DNA of 64,000 nucleotides from Paenibacillus sp. R14(2021) (GCF_019431355.1 NZ_CP080269.1:4157001-4221000), one strand, 5' to 3'; positions 53,474 through 63,265 are shown, numbered from the stretch's first letter. Translations and numbers: made by a program. The notes: a model not told the origin generated them from the letters alone.

Positions 53474-54865
53474 ATGCACAAGTTCAACAATAATTCGTTT
53501 TTCCACTTTTCTATGCTTTTCAGTGATTTAGCTGCCATTATGATTTCGTTTGTAGCCTCCTACGCACTGTGCAGCTCCTTGATCGATTTGTTATCCATGC
53601 AAAACTACTTCTGGATCTTTATTATTTTCTTCGCGTTATATACTTCAACGATGAACTTCTACAACATGTACAACAAGCTTACCTTTACCTACTATGACCG
53701 CATTATCCGTAACGTACTTCGGTCAACTGCTGTTTCTACGATTGCGATTGTGCTTATACTGATATTCCAAGAGGGCCTGAGCTTCGAAAGGAATTTTTTC
53801 ATCACCTTCATTTTTCTCTCGGTTGTTACGATCATTTCATTGCGCACATATTTTACCTACTCGAAGAAACGCGCGAACGGACTAAGCAAAAGCGTACTGG
53901 TTATCGGTGTGCAACCTGTTATTGAGAAATTCGAATACTACATGAATAAAACGAATATTAACCTCGATATCATCGGCTACGTGGAGCTTAGCGAAGAAGA
54001 CCGGATTTCAAATAAGCGAGTACTCGGCAATATTGCCGATCTTGAGCTTATCTTGCGTCAGAATGTAGTAGACGAGGTTATTTTTGCCATTGGAGACAAG
54101 CATGTCGGTCGCATCGAAGATCACGTAGCACTGTGCGAGAATATGGGCATCACCTGCCGTTTAGTGTTGGATTTATACAGCTTGAACGTATCCAAATCGC
54201 ACTTTACGGGCATCGGGACGCTTCCGATGCTGACGCTGCATACGGTTAGTCTCAATGCCGTACAGCTCTATTTCAAACGAATTCTTGATCTAATCGGGTC
54301 AATTGTCGGAATCATCCTTACAGCATGTTTGTTCTTGGTTTTGTATCCCCTCATCAAGCTGGATTCCAAAGGTCCTGTGTTGTTCGCCCAGGACCGCGTC
54401 GGTATAAACGGCCGCGTATTTAAAATATACAAATTTCGAACGATGATCGTCGATGCCGAGGAACAGAAGAAGAAGCTGATGAAGCAAAACAAGATCGACG
54501 GCGGCTTCATGTTCAAGATGAACAATGACCCTCGTGTCACGAGAATCGGCCACTTCCTTCGAAAGACCAGCCTGGATGAGCTCCCGCAATTCGTCAATAT
54601 CTTCCTTGGCGATATGAGTCTCGTGGGTACGCGCCCGCCGACTTTGGATGAGGTAAACAAATACGAAACGCACCACTACCGTCGGATCAGCATCAAGCCG
54701 GGATTGACCGGCATGTGGCAGATTACTGGGCGCAGCGAAATTACGAATTTCGATCAAGTCGTGAAACTCGATACGGAATACATTGATCAATGGTCGATCT
54801 GGCTTGACATCAAAATTATATTAAAAACGATTATGGTTGTATTTGCCCGCAGAGGGGCGTACTAA
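53474..54865 (+). CDS. Initiating sugar-phosphate transferase (PHPT)
   Basis: 463-aa polyisoprenyl-phosphate hexose-1-phosphate transferase of the WbaP/CpsE type. Four to five N-terminal helices are followed by a CoA-binding-like domain (about 130-255) and a C-terminal transferase core starting [15 protein letters not shown], with [24 protein letters not shown] and [14 protein letters not shown]. It attaches the first sugar phosphate to undecaprenyl phosphate. ATG 53474 lies eight bases after AAAGGA. It opens the rightward arm of the locus. Confidence 0.93.
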   Translation: MHKFNNNSFFHFSMLFSDLAAIMISFVASYALCSSLIDLLSMQNYFWIFIIFFALYTSTMNFYNMYNKLTFTYYDRIIRNVLRSTAVSTIAIVLILIFQEGLSFERNFFITFIFLSVVTIISLRTYFTYSKKRANGLSKSVLVIGVQPVIEKFEYYMNKTNINLDIIGYVELSEEDRISNKRVLGNIADLELILRQNVVDEVIFAIGDKHVGRIEDHVALCENMGITCRLVLDLYSLNVSKSHFTGIGTLPMLTLHTVSLNAVQLYFKRILDLIGSIVGIILTACLFLVLYPLIKLDSKGPVLFAQDRVGINGRVFKIYKFRTMIVDAEEQKKKLMKQNKIDGGFMFKMNNDPRVTRIGHFLRKTSLDELPQFVNIFLGDMSLVGTRPPTLDEVNKYETHHYRRISIKPGLTGMWQITGRSEITNFDQVVKLDTEYIDQWSIWLDIKIILKTIMVVFARRGAY

Positions 54866-54887
54866 CAACCTTAGAGGGGTTCTGATT

Positions 54888-55778
54888 ATGACTGTTAAAA
54901 AAGCGATTATTCCGGCAGCCGGCTTAGGGACACGGTTTCTTCCAGCGACAAAAGCGATGCCGAAGGAAATGCTGCCAATTGTAGATAAACCGACGATTCA
55001 GTATATTGTCGAAGAAGCGGTTGCGGCCGGCATTGAAGATATTATTATCGTTACAGGTAAAGGAAAACGGGCGATTGAGGATCATTTCGATAATTCGGTT
55101 GAGCTTGAGAAGACGCTGATCGATCAGCGGAAAACTGAGCTGCTGGAGCAGGTACAGCACCCAACATCGCTTGCGAATATCCATTATATCCGCCAGAAGG
55201 AACCAAAAGGATTGGGTCATGCCATTTGGTGTGCTCGTAAATTTATTGGGAACGAACCGTTCGCGGTGCTGCTAGGCGATGACATTGTCGTATCCGAGAA
55301 GAAACCATGCTTGAAGCAATTGATTGACGTGTACGAAAAATACCGTGTATCCGTGCTAGGCGTTCAGCCGGTTGCGGATGAAGCAGTGTCCCGTTACGGG
55401 ATCGTGGACGGTATGGCGCTTGAGGAACAAATTACGCGGGTAACGCGACTTGTGGAGAAGCCAAGACGCGAAGAAGCACCTTCTAATCTTGCGATCATGG
55501 GCCGATACATATTAACACCGCGGATTTTCGAGATTTTAGACTCCCAGAAGCCGGGGGCTGGCGGAGAGATTCAGTTGACAGACGCCATCGCAACATTGAA
55601 CCTCGTCGAGGCCGTCTACGCATACGAGTTTGATGGCAAACGTTACGATGTCGGCGAGAAGCTGGGATTTATTCAAACAATGCTTGAATTTGCGCTGCTG
55701 CGCCCGGAACTTCGGGACGATCTGCTGGTGCAAATGCAAATTTTACTGGAAAAGTATGTACAAACTCCAGCAAAATAG
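54888..55778 (+). CDS. galU: UTP-glucose-1-phosphate uridylyltransferase
   Basis: 296-aa nucleotidyltransferase that makes UDP-glucose. Signatures are [27 protein letters not shown] (residues 4-30), [12 protein letters not shown] and VEKP near residue 185. ATG 54888 follows AGAGGGG. It lies 22 bp after the initiating transferase, and its product feeds Ugd in the leftward arm. Confidence 0.95.
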   Translation: MTVKKAIIPAAGLGTRFLPATKAMPKEMLPIVDKPTIQYIVEEAVAAGIEDIIIVTGKGKRAIEDHFDNSVELEKTLIDQRKTELLEQVQHPTSLANIHYIRQKEPKGLGHAIWCARKFIGNEPFAVLLGDDIVVSEKKPCLKQLIDVYEKYRVSVLGVQPVADEAVSRYGIVDGMALEEQITRVTRLVEKPRREEAPSNLAIMGRYILTPRIFEILDSQKPGAGGEIQLTDAIATLNLVEAVYAYEFDGKRYDVGEKLGFIQTMLEFALLRPELRDDLLVQMQILLEKYVQTPAK

Positions 55779-55872
55779 TACAATAGTTGACATAGCCAGT
55801 AGTTCTTATGGAACCTATGGTATGTCTCCACAGCGTACACCGGAATTAACTGGTTTGTGGTAGTTCTCCTGA

Positions 55873-55890
55873 TTGTCGCAAATGCGACAA
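55873..55890 (+). promoter_or_regulatory. Hairpin in the leader of the GH10 pair
   Basis: TTGTCGCA and TGCGACAA are perfect 8-bp arms around AA. A second pairing, AAGGCT with AGCCTT, spans about 55891-55922. Both lie between galU and the first GH10 gene. They may be a terminator remnant or leader structure; no T-run follows the first. Confidence 0.4.
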
Positions 55891-55956
55891 AAGGCTAATC
55901 CGCATGCCGGGACAAGCCTTTAAGGGAATAATCTATAGAGGGATGGGTGATGGAGC

Positions 55957-57057
55957 GTGTTATTCCAGTTTGCAAGGAAGCATGGATGGAAAGTAACAAT
56001 TATTACGCTGTTAGCATTGAACCTAGTCCTCAAGACACCAGTTTTTGACGTATTGTCCAATCTCACGGATGAGTTGAGCAATCAGGTGTACAAGTCTTCG
56101 ACCCCGGGGCTTCGTGATGCTGCCGTAGCTAAAGGCAAGCATATCGGTGTGGCCACGCAATCTTGGTATCTGACGGATAAGAATTATGCCAAGATTATTA
56201 GTAACGAATATGATATGCTGACGCCTGAGTATCAAATGAAAATGAGCGAAGTGCAGGCTCAGCGAGGCGTGTTTGATTTTACTGAAGCGGACAAGCTTGT
56301 GAAGTTCGCAAGAGACAATAATATGCTGGTTCGGGGCCATGCGCTCATCTGGCATGACGCTTTGCCTTCTTGGGTACTAGACGGAAAGTTTACCCGTGAC
56401 GAATGGATTCAAATTTTAAGAGACCACATCACGACGACCGTGAAGCACTTCAAGGGTAAAATTTATGCCTGGGATGTCGTAAACGAAGCATTCTGGACAA
56501 ACGGACAGTACCGGCCTTCAATCTGGTATACCAATATTGGACCGGAATATATCGAATTGGCTTTCCGTTATGCACACGAAGCAGATCCGAATGCGAAGCT
56601 TTTCTATAATGATTTCGATACCGAGGTTACGAACAGCAAATCTACTGCAGAATATCAGATGGTTAAGCAGCTTAAAGCCAAAGGGGTTCCAATCAACGGT
56701 GTTGGCTTCCAAACTCACCTGACGATAGACGGCGTAAACTATGCGGATATGAAACAAAACTTCCAACGTTTTGCGGCGCTTGGCGTGGATACCGACATCA
56801 CGGAGATGGATCTCATCAGCCATACCTTTAAGGGCACCTTCCAAGCAAAAATGAAAGCGGAAGCCGACGTGTATGCCAATGTCTACAAAATTGCACTTAG
56901 CCTTCCAAGCGTCAAATCGTTTGTAACGTGGGGATTGAAGGATGATCATAGTTGGCTGAATCAGGATACCGGCTATCAGGAATATCCGCTGCTTCTCGAC
57001 AACTCGTATAACAAGAAACCAGCTTATGACGCAATTCTGAAATTATTAAAAGGCTAA
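55957..57057 (+). CDS. GH10-family glycosidase, membrane-anchored (copy 1)
   Basis: 366-aa glycoside hydrolase family 10 enzyme. A single N-terminal hydrophobic helix (about 13-30) with no clear cleavage site would anchor it outside the cell. The acid/base is Glu177 (WDVVNEAF), the nucleophile Glu283 (TDITEMD); GFQTHL and TWGLKDDHSW are conserved. The usual E-N-x-x-K-W motif of xylanases is changed to EYQMKM (91-96), so the -2 subsite differs. The start is GTG 55957 with a weak site. It is tandem with a paralogue and lies within polymer genes. Confidence 0.9.
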   Translation: MLFQFARKHGWKVTIITLLALNLVLKTPVFDVLSNLTDELSNQVYKSSTPGLRDAAVAKGKHIGVATQSWYLTDKNYAKIISNEYDMLTPEYQMKMSEVQAQRGVFDFTEADKLVKFARDNNMLVRGHALIWHDALPSWVLDGKFTRDEWIQILRDHITTTVKHFKGKIYAWDVVNEAFWTNGQYRPSIWYTNIGPEYIELAFRYAHEADPNAKLFYNDFDTEVTNSKSTAEYQMVKQLKAKGVPINGVGFQTHLTIDGVNYADMKQNFQRFAALGVDTDITEMDLISHTFKGTFQAKMKAEADVYANVYKIALSLPSVKSFVTWGLKDDHSWLNQDTGYQEYPLLLDNSYNKKPAYDAILKLLKG

Positions 57058-57084
57058 TCTTGTTTACGAGAAGAGGCGAGTAGG

Positions 57085-58197
57085 ATGAAGTTTCTGCGCA
57101 GAAAGATTTTTTGGGAAAAATACGGGCTCAAAACAGGACTTGCTCTGTTATTAATTACGAATCTTTGCTTACATACTTCGTTATTTGATTTACTATCCTC
57201 TATGTCAGGTCAACTCAAGAACGAAGTCAACAATTCTTCAGAGCCCACTCTCAAGAAGTTCGCGGAGATTAAGAACAAGCATATCGGAATCGCAACGCAG
57301 TCTTATTATGTTAACGATGCGCAGTATGCCAGCGTCTTGACCCGCGAGTTTGATATTTTGACGCCGGAATATCAGATGAAAATGGGACAGGTTCAACCGC
57401 AGCAAGGCGTTTTTGACTTCGGAGAGGCTGATAAGCTCGTTTCATTTGCACGCAAGAATAATATGCTTATTCGCGGTCATGCACTCATTTGGCATCAATC
57501 GCTTCCGGACTGGGTCGTTAACGGTCATTTTACCAAGGAGCAATGGATTCAGATTATGAAGGATCATATCACGAAGACCGTCTCTCATTTTAAAGGAGAG
57601 ATTTACGCTTGGGATGTCGTGAATGAAGCTTTTTATCAAAACGGAGCTTTCAGGCCTACGGTTTGGTATGACAACATAGGACCGGAATACATCGACTTAG
57701 CCTTTCAATTCGCGCATGAGGCAGACCCGAACGCCAAGTTGTTCTATAATGACTTTGACACGGAGGTAACCAATCCGCGGAGCAACGCCATCTATAAAAT
57801 GGTTACGGGCATGAAAGCTAGAGGAGTTCCAATCGATGGGATTGGGTTTCAAACGCACCTGAAAATCGAAGGTGTGGACTACAGTGAAATGAAGAAAAAC
57901 CTGAAACGATTCGGCGATCTGGGTCTAGATACGGATATTACGGAGATGGACATCGTTACGCACACGTTCGCTGGTACGCAAGAAGAAAGGCTGCAGGCCC
58001 AAGCTAAAGTGTACAGCGGTGTCATACAAGTGGCTATGAGCTTGCCAAGTTGCAAATCTGTCGTATTTTGGGGCTTGAAGGATGGGAACAGCTGGCTTAA
58101 TAAATATACGGGCTTTAGCGAGTACCCGCTTCTGTTCGATAATAACTACGATAAAAAACCAGCCTACGAAGCGACGTTGAATCAATTGAAGTTGTAA
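57085..58197 (+). CDS. GH10-family glycosidase, membrane-anchored (copy 2)
   Basis: 370-aa paralogue of the preceding protein, starting 27 bp after its stop. An N-terminal hydrophobic helix (about 15-30) is followed by the GH10 barrel. Glu181 (WDVVNEAF) and Glu287 (TDITEMD) are the catalytic pair; EYQMKM (95-100) again replaces the standard xylanase motif. YNDFDTE and GFQTHL match copy 1. AGAGGCGAGTAGG precedes the ATG. The pair probably acts on the polysaccharide made by this locus, not on plant xylan; this is inference. Confidence 0.9.
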   Translation: MKFLRRKIFWEKYGLKTGLALLLITNLCLHTSLFDLLSSMSGQLKNEVNNSSEPTLKKFAEIKNKHIGIATQSYYVNDAQYASVLTREFDILTPEYQMKMGQVQPQQGVFDFGEADKLVSFARKNNMLIRGHALIWHQSLPDWVVNGHFTKEQWIQIMKDHITKTVSHFKGEIYAWDVVNEAFYQNGAFRPTVWYDNIGPEYIDLAFQFAHEADPNAKLFYNDFDTEVTNPRSNAIYKMVTGMKARGVPIDGIGFQTHLKIEGVDYSEMKKNLKRFGDLGLDTDITEMDIVTHTFAGTQEERLQAQAKVYSGVIQVAMSLPSCKSVVFWGLKDGNSWLNKYTGFSEYPLLFDNNYDKKPAYEATLNQLKL

Positions 58198-58224
58198 GAA
58201 AAGCTATTGCTGAATGGAAGACAG

Positions 58225-58281
58225 CCCCTTATGGCGCTATCGCGTTTACTTCATAGTAGATTCGGTATGCCCCGTAAGGGG
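58225..58281 (+). terminator. Possible attenuator after the GH10 pair
   Basis: 10-bp stem with one G-T pair (58225-58234 with 58272-58281) followed by TCCTTATTTATTT. It lies within the 163-bp gap before the Wzz-Wzy gene. Confidence 0.45.
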
Positions 58282-58360
58282 TCCTTATTTATTTGGACAT
58301 CTTTATAGAATGAATAGATTGGTTTCTATTATTTCCAGTAAAACACAAAGGAAGATTGAG

Positions 58361-60346
58361 TTGAAAAAGGAACCGAACTTAGCCCGAATTGGCAAGAATC
58401 TTATCATTATTCTCTGGTGTGTTGCGATCAGTTCTGGGTTGGCGGCTTATTATACGTTCAACAAAACGACGACAGAGTATGAAGCCGTGTCAAGCATTAT
58501 GGTATTGAATCAACCTTCTGATGTTTCAACGCCGGGCAAAGATGCTTTTGAGAATACGGAATTGATCCTTGAGCTTCTTGCTGGTCTTGCTATCGTTAAC
58601 GACTTCCAGACTATTCTACAGTCAGATGTCATTATGTCGGATGTTCTAAACCAGTTAAAGGCGCAGCATGATTGGGCGAAATCCTTGACACTAGAACAGC
58701 TGCATAAAATGACAGACGTTAACATTAAGAACGATACTCGTGTACTCAATATCAGCGCACTAAGTTCCGATCCGGAGCATGCTGCGGTGGTTGCTAATAA
58801 AGTGAAGGATGTTTTTCAAACCTTCGCCAAACAAAAGTTTATGCAGCATCTAATTATTGATATCAAAGATGCTTCAGTTCCAGACAAGCCTTCTTTTCCT
58901 ATGCCAAAACAGTTTATCGGACTTGCAGGTTTAACCGGTCTATTGGCGGGAATTATTCTAATTCTTTGGAAATTCAGCAGACGATCTTGGAAAGTTGTAT
59001 GTATGCTTATTGAACCGCTGGCAGTAGGGATGTTTTTTGCGTTCCTTCTGAGAACACATTTTTACGTTTATTTGCCGTATGTATTGCTTGGTATTGTGTA
59101 TTACCTGCTAATGAAGAAGTACGGCAAAGAGATCACGTTTATATTTATGATTCCAACGGTAACGATTGCGCTCGTGCTTGTCGGGCAAATCTTTATTCTT
59201 GATTTCTATGATCATAACGGGCTTAATCCGCTTAAGATTCATCCGATGATTTTGGCGCTCTTGGTGATGATCTATTTATCATTTTTGGAAGATATACTAA
59301 AAGGCAAATTTGCTTGGAATCGGATAACCGTAATCTCGCTCTTGGTGCTATTTATCTTTTTGGCCATTACGGTCTGGCACCGCGGCTTCAGTGGTATCAG
59401 TATGTTTAACCATAATTACCTGGCTCCTATTTCGTTTTTTTACTTCATCTACAGTCAGAAGCAGTATAATGAAGCGAAATTGCGGCTTGCCGCAAATGTA
59501 ATGTTGGTTGTGCTTGCGTTAATCGGTATCGTCGGATTGTTTGAATACATGCTGCAGGTGAACCCGCTCCAAACCATCTATGATAATGAGACGCCGACAT
59601 GGATTGAAGGAACATACCATGAGGGCTATCGGATTAAAACGTCTATCGGGCATCCGCTTGATAATGGGCTGGTTTTCTTATTCAGCATGATTTTGACTCA
59701 GATTAATGTGAGGAAACTGTATATCAAATACCCGCTGCTTATTCTATTTATGCTGGATATACTCGTTACGGGTTCGAGAAGTATCTTTATCCTTTCGTTT
59801 CTTGTACTGGTATACAACAATTCCATCAAAGGGAGCGGTTGGGCGTTTATCCGAAAGTATCTCATGTTCCTGACACCGATCATTGTACTGATAGCCGCAT
59901 TGATTTTCTCACCGCTCGGGCAGACATTTATCAACCGGATCAATGGCGCTGATTCGTCCACGGAAGCGCGGTATCTCATTCTGGATTATTTTTTCCATCA
60001 TTTGTTCTCGTTCAGGATGCTTGGATTAGGCGGGGCTTCGGAAGAGATATTGCTCTATAACAGCAGTCATGAAACGGTCTATCTGGAGAATCCATGGATC
60101 ATTCTATTCTTTGATGTGGGTTACTTCATGCTCTTGTTTGTCTATTATTTGTACAGTGCCATACGTAAGATCGATCATAAATACTTTGCAGTTGTCATGC
60201 TGATTGCACTATCTGCAATGAATTCGTTCGGCGTTAAGTCGATCGATATCTATCCCTTGTTTTATATCCTATCCTTCTCGTACGCACTTCGAACATCGAA
60301 CCATGGCTACCAGAGGGAAAAGCAGCCTGAATTTATCCATAATTAG
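58361..60346 (+). CDS. Wzz-Wzy fusion: chain-length domain plus polysaccharide polymerase
   Basis: 661-aa protein. Residues about 1-210 are a complete polysaccharide co-polymerase domain: a helix (KNLIIILWCVAISSGLAAYY), a helical middle with SSDPEHAAVVANKVKDVFQTFAKQ, a Pro-rich SVPDKPSFPMPK and a second helix (FIGLAGLTGLLAGIILIL). The rest (about 225-640) has ten to eleven helices with the Wzy_C-type segment TSIGHPLDNGLVFLF ... VTGSRSIFIL and a large extracellular loop. TTG 58361 lies eight bases after AAAGGA; longer starts have no site. It would polymerise the repeat unit and set its length. Confidence 0.85.
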   Translation: MKKEPNLARIGKNLIIILWCVAISSGLAAYYTFNKTTTEYEAVSSIMVLNQPSDVSTPGKDAFENTELILELLAGLAIVNDFQTILQSDVIMSDVLNQLKAQHDWAKSLTLEQLHKMTDVNIKNDTRVLNISALSSDPEHAAVVANKVKDVFQTFAKQKFMQHLIIDIKDASVPDKPSFPMPKQFIGLAGLTGLLAGIILILWKFSRRSWKVVCMLIEPLAVGMFFAFLLRTHFYVYLPYVLLGIVYYLLMKKYGKEITFIFMIPTVTIALVLVGQIFILDFYDHNGLNPLKIHPMILALLVMIYLSFLEDILKGKFAWNRITVISLLVLFIFLAITVWHRGFSGISMFNHNYLAPISFFYFIYSQKQYNEAKLRLAANVMLVVLALIGIVGLFEYMLQVNPLQTIYDNETPTWIEGTYHEGYRIKTSIGHPLDNGLVFLFSMILTQINVRKLYIKYPLLILFMLDILVTGSRSIFILSFLVLVYNNSIKGSGWAFIRKYLMFLTPIIVLIAALIFSPLGQTFINRINGADSSTEARYLILDYFFHHLFSFRMLGLGGASEEILLYNSSHETVYLENPWIILFFDVGYFMLLFVYYLYSAIRKIDHKYFAVVMLIALSAMNSFGVKSIDIYPLFYILSFSYALRTSNHGYQREKQPEFIHN

Positions 60347-60360
60347 AAAAAGCATTGTGA

Positions 60361-60396
60361 CCGGCTTCGTTTGAATAGGAACAAAGCCGGTTTTTT
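60361..60396 (+). terminator. Terminator after the Wzz-Wzy gene
   Basis: 7-bp GC stem (60361-60367 with 60384-60390) followed by six T bases. Confidence 0.8.
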
Positions 60397-60442
60397 ATGT
60401 TGTTCAGCATTGCAATCACCATAAGGGGAGAAGGTCGTTACC

Positions 60443-61135
60443 GTGCAATTCGTGGATCAATGGACTATTGAATGGATTAATCATCACGTTGTGTTCTCCA
60501 TATTTATGAATAAAATCATTCACATGATTGCAGATAACGACGAATTCAAGGGGCTATTGTTTATGACAATTTTCTGGTCGCTTTGGTTTCACAATTCGAA
60601 GCAGTCTTCGAACCGGATAACGCTGCTAGGCATGCTAACCGGCAGTTTCTTTGCTTTACTAATATCGCGTACGATAACCGAGGTTATTGTAAATCGACCA
60701 AGGCCGATGATAGAATCTACCTTAAACTTTCGTATACCATCCGGTTTGACGTTGGATTTGCTTCCAAAGATGAGTTCTTTTCCAAGTGATCATGCTGTCA
60801 TGTTTTTCGGAATGGCGCTTGGCTTCCTATTTGTTTCACGGCGAGTTGGCGTGTTTGCATTTAGTTACACCGCTTTATTTATTGCGTTTCCTCGTGTATA
60901 TATGGGCTATCATTATCCGACGGATATCGCAGCGGGTATGCTGATCGGTCTCGTTGTTGTATTTCTGTTCACTAAGCAGCCTATCATTCGCTACATGATT
61001 GAACAGCTTATTGAATTTGGACAAGCAAGACCGATGCTAATGTACCCTTTTCTTTTCTTACTCACATTTGAGTTTGCGACGATGTTTGATAACATCCGTC
61101 ACTTTGCATCAGGCTTGCTTGGCCATAGCATGTAG
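60443..61135 (+). CDS. PAP2-family membrane phosphatase
   Basis: 230-aa membrane phosphatase with six helices. The three PAP2 signatures are NRPRP (about 88-92), PSDHA (113-117) and RVYMGYHYPTDI (about 150-161). Members such as BcrC/YbjG dephosphorylate undecaprenyl pyrophosphate, which would recycle the lipid carrier of this locus. The start is GTG 60443. A terminator lies between it and the Wzz-Wzy gene, so it may have its own promoter. Confidence 0.88.
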   Translation: MQFVDQWTIEWINHHVVFSIFMNKIIHMIADNDEFKGLLFMTIFWSLWFHNSKQSSNRITLLGMLTGSFFALLISRTITEVIVNRPRPMIESTLNFRIPSGLTLDLLPKMSSFPSDHAVMFFGMALGFLFVSRRVGVFAFSYTALFIAFPRVYMGYHYPTDIAAGMLIGLVVVFLFTKQPIIRYMIEQLIEFGQARPMLMYPFLFLLTFEFATMFDNIRHFASGLLGHSM

Positions 61136-61143
61136 AAGCGCGT

Positions 61144-61917
61144 CTACAGAGGGAGAAGCTTATCCGAATCGAGCTCCAGCACAACCGGGCAATGGTCGCT
61201 GCCCATAACCTCGCAATGAATGTCGGCGCCGATTAGATTCGGCGCGATTCGTGCGGATACTAGAAAATAGTCGATCCGCCATCCTACGTTCCGTTCTCTC
61301 ACCTTCGGCATGTAAGACCACCAGGAGTAGACATCGCCCCGGTCGGGATAGAAATGACGGAATGAATCCGTGAAGCCAGCCCCTAGCAGATCAGTCATCT
61401 TGCCCCGCTCTTCCAGCGTGAAGCCGGAATTGCCCATGTTCGGCTTAGGATGCTTCAGGTCGATCTCCTCGTGAGCCACATTCAGATCCCCGCAGATAAT
61501 AACCGGCTTCTTCGCGTCCAATGCTAACAGGTAGCTGCGGAACCGGTCCTCCCATTCCAACCGGTAATCCAGTCGGGCCAGATCGCGTTTCGCATTCGGC
61601 GTGTAGACGTTAACGAGGTAGAAGCCGGGGAACTCCAGCGTCAGCAGCCGGCCTTCAGGCTCATAATCCTCCTCCATGCCGTAGCGGACGGATAGCGGTT
61701 CTTCCTTCGTAAACACGGCGGTGCCGGAATAGCCTTTCTTCTCCGCGTAATTCCAATACGAGTGGTACGCTTCGCCGAGCTCCAGCTCGATCTGCCCTGC
61801 CTGCAGCTTCGTCTCCTGCACACAGAAAATATCGGCGTCCACCGACGAGAAATAGTCCATAAACCCTTTGTTCACGCAGGCGCGCAAACCGTTCACGTTC
61901 CAAGAAACCAGCTTCAT
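61144..61917 (-). CDS. exoA: Exodeoxyribonuclease III / AP endonuclease
   Basis: 257-aa metal-dependent DNA repair enzyme. Active-site residues lie in VQETKLQ (Glu), CGDLNVAHEEIDLKHPK (Asp, Asn) and GSDHCPV (His), with SWNVNG at the start. It cuts at abasic sites and removes 3' blocks. It converges on the PAP2 gene with eight bases between stops and marks the return to GC-rich sequence. Confidence 0.95.
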   Translation of the reverse strand: MKLVSWNVNGLRACVNKGFMDYFSSVDADIFCVQETKLQAGQIELELGEAYHSYWNYAEKKGYSGTAVFTKEEPLSVRYGMEEDYEPEGRLLTLEFPGFYLVNVYTPNAKRDLARLDYRLEWEDRFRSYLLALDAKKPVIICGDLNVAHEEIDLKHPKPNMGNSGFTLEERGKMTDLLGAGFTDSFRHFYPDRGDVYSWWSYMPKVRERNVGWRIDYFLVSARIAPNLIGADIHCEVMGSDHCPVVLELDSDKLLPL

Positions 61918-62115
61918 ATCCGAATGTTCTCCTCATAAGTAAAGATGATGTCGGGTCTACTCTATCGATAAACGGAAAAGGTGTCAACATGTCCGCGTAT
62001 AGTGCGGTCCTGCACGGATTGTAATGTGTTAGCGCCTGCGTTGACTTGGCGGAAGCGGCTCCACTATACTAGCTTTCAGCAGGCACAGCCGCGCAGAATA
62101 GGGGAATGAGCAGGG

Positions 62116-63096
62116 ATGACGACGAATCGGAAACAGAAGTACGAGAATGCCGTTCCGACGGCAATGGACATGAGCTTCAAGTCTACGATGAGCATGCTGC
62201 GGGAAGCGGTCAGGCGCGACCCCGAGCGCAAGCCGGCTAAGCCGATTCCGATCCAGCCGCTGTCGCTGGGCGCGCAGGCACCCAAGGAAGGCATTCATGC
62301 AACCTGGTTTGGCCATTCGGCGTTTCTATTAGAGATTGAAGGGAGAAGGCTGCTGTTCGATCCCATGTTCGCGGACACGCTCTCGCCAGTACCGATCTTC
62401 GGGGGTAAAAGGTACAGCGGGGTGCTGCCGCTTGCGCCGGTGGAGTTTCCAGCGCTTGATGCCATCATTCTGTCGCATGACCACTACGATCATTTGAACA
62501 AGAGCTCCATTCGCAAGCTGATGCACAAAACATCGCGCTTCATCGTTCCGCTAGGCGTACGCAGCCGTCTTATCAAGTGGGGGGTTGATCCGGAGCTGGT
62601 GACGGAGCATGGCTGGTGGGATGAGCTGGAGCACGACGGCTTGCGGCTGGTCTGTACGCCTGCCCGGCATTTCTCCGGCAGAGGATTATTCGATCGAAAC
62701 CGCACGCTGTGGTGCTCCTGGGTCATCAAAAGCGGGCATAACGCGGTCTTCTTCAGCGGAGACAGCGGCTATGCGCCCCACTTTAAAGAAATCGGCGAGA
62801 AGTACGGTCCATTCGATCTTACACTGATGGAATGCGGCCAATACGACGAGCGGTGGGCGGCCATCCACATGATGCCGGAGCAAACGGTGCAGGCGCATCT
62901 CGACGTGCGCGGCGGTCTGCTCATTCCCGTGCATTGGGGTGCATTTACACTGGCCTACCATGCCTGGCATGATCCGGTCGAGCGTGCCGTAAAGGCCGCC
63001 CGCGAGCGCGGCGTGCGCATTGCGACGCCGCGAATCGGCGAGACCGTTCATGCTTCGGAGCAGGATTATCCGCAGTCGGCCTGGTGGCGGGAATAG
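62116..63096 (+). CDS. MBL-fold metal-dependent hydrolase (NAPE-PLD-like)
   Basis: 326-aa metallo-beta-lactamase-fold protein. The metal site is SHDHYDHL (about 118-125), with later ligands in PARHFSG, SGDSGYAP and IPVHWG. The N-terminus matches the NAPE-PLD/UlaG-like branch (ATWFGHSAFLLEIEGRRLLFDPMF). It could hydrolyse a phosphodiester or lactone; the substrate is not known. It stands alone and converges with nothing. Confidence 0.88.
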   Translation: MTTNRKQKYENAVPTAMDMSFKSTMSMLREAVRRDPERKPAKPIPIQPLSLGAQAPKEGIHATWFGHSAFLLEIEGRRLLFDPMFADTLSPVPIFGGKRYSGVLPLAPVEFPALDAIILSHDHYDHLNKSSIRKLMHKTSRFIVPLGVRSRLIKWGVDPELVTEHGWWDELEHDGLRLVCTPARHFSGRGLFDRNRTLWCSWVIKSGHNAVFFSGDSGYAPHFKEIGEKYGPFDLTLMECGQYDERWAAIHMMPEQTVQAHLDVRGGLLIPVHWGAFTLAYHAWHDPVERAVKAARERGVRIATPRIGETVHASEQDYPQSAWWRE

Positions 63097-63156
63097 CTTG
63101 CGGCCTATTAGTCGCCCCGTTCAAGAGTAAGCTCCAGACAGTGCCAGTCTGTTACC

Positions 63157-63191
63157 AAGCCGGGCTTCCCTAGAGGATGTCCGGTTTTTTT
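63157..63191 (+). terminator. Terminator of the MBL-fold gene
   Basis: 9-bp stem with two G-T pairs followed by seven T bases (63185-63191). Confidence 0.7.
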
Positions 63192-63265
63192 GTGCATGGC
63201 GCTAAGCTTTCGTTAATACACTCTAGTACATGCAAAATAGGGTGAGAGCGGAGGCAGGTCCCCGT

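Noticed and set aside
55873-55930. Possible cyclic-di-GMP riboswitch before the GH10 genes
   Set aside because: The stretch has paired elements and short purine loops, but the conserved GEMM core and tetraloop are missing, so only a generic hairpin was reported.
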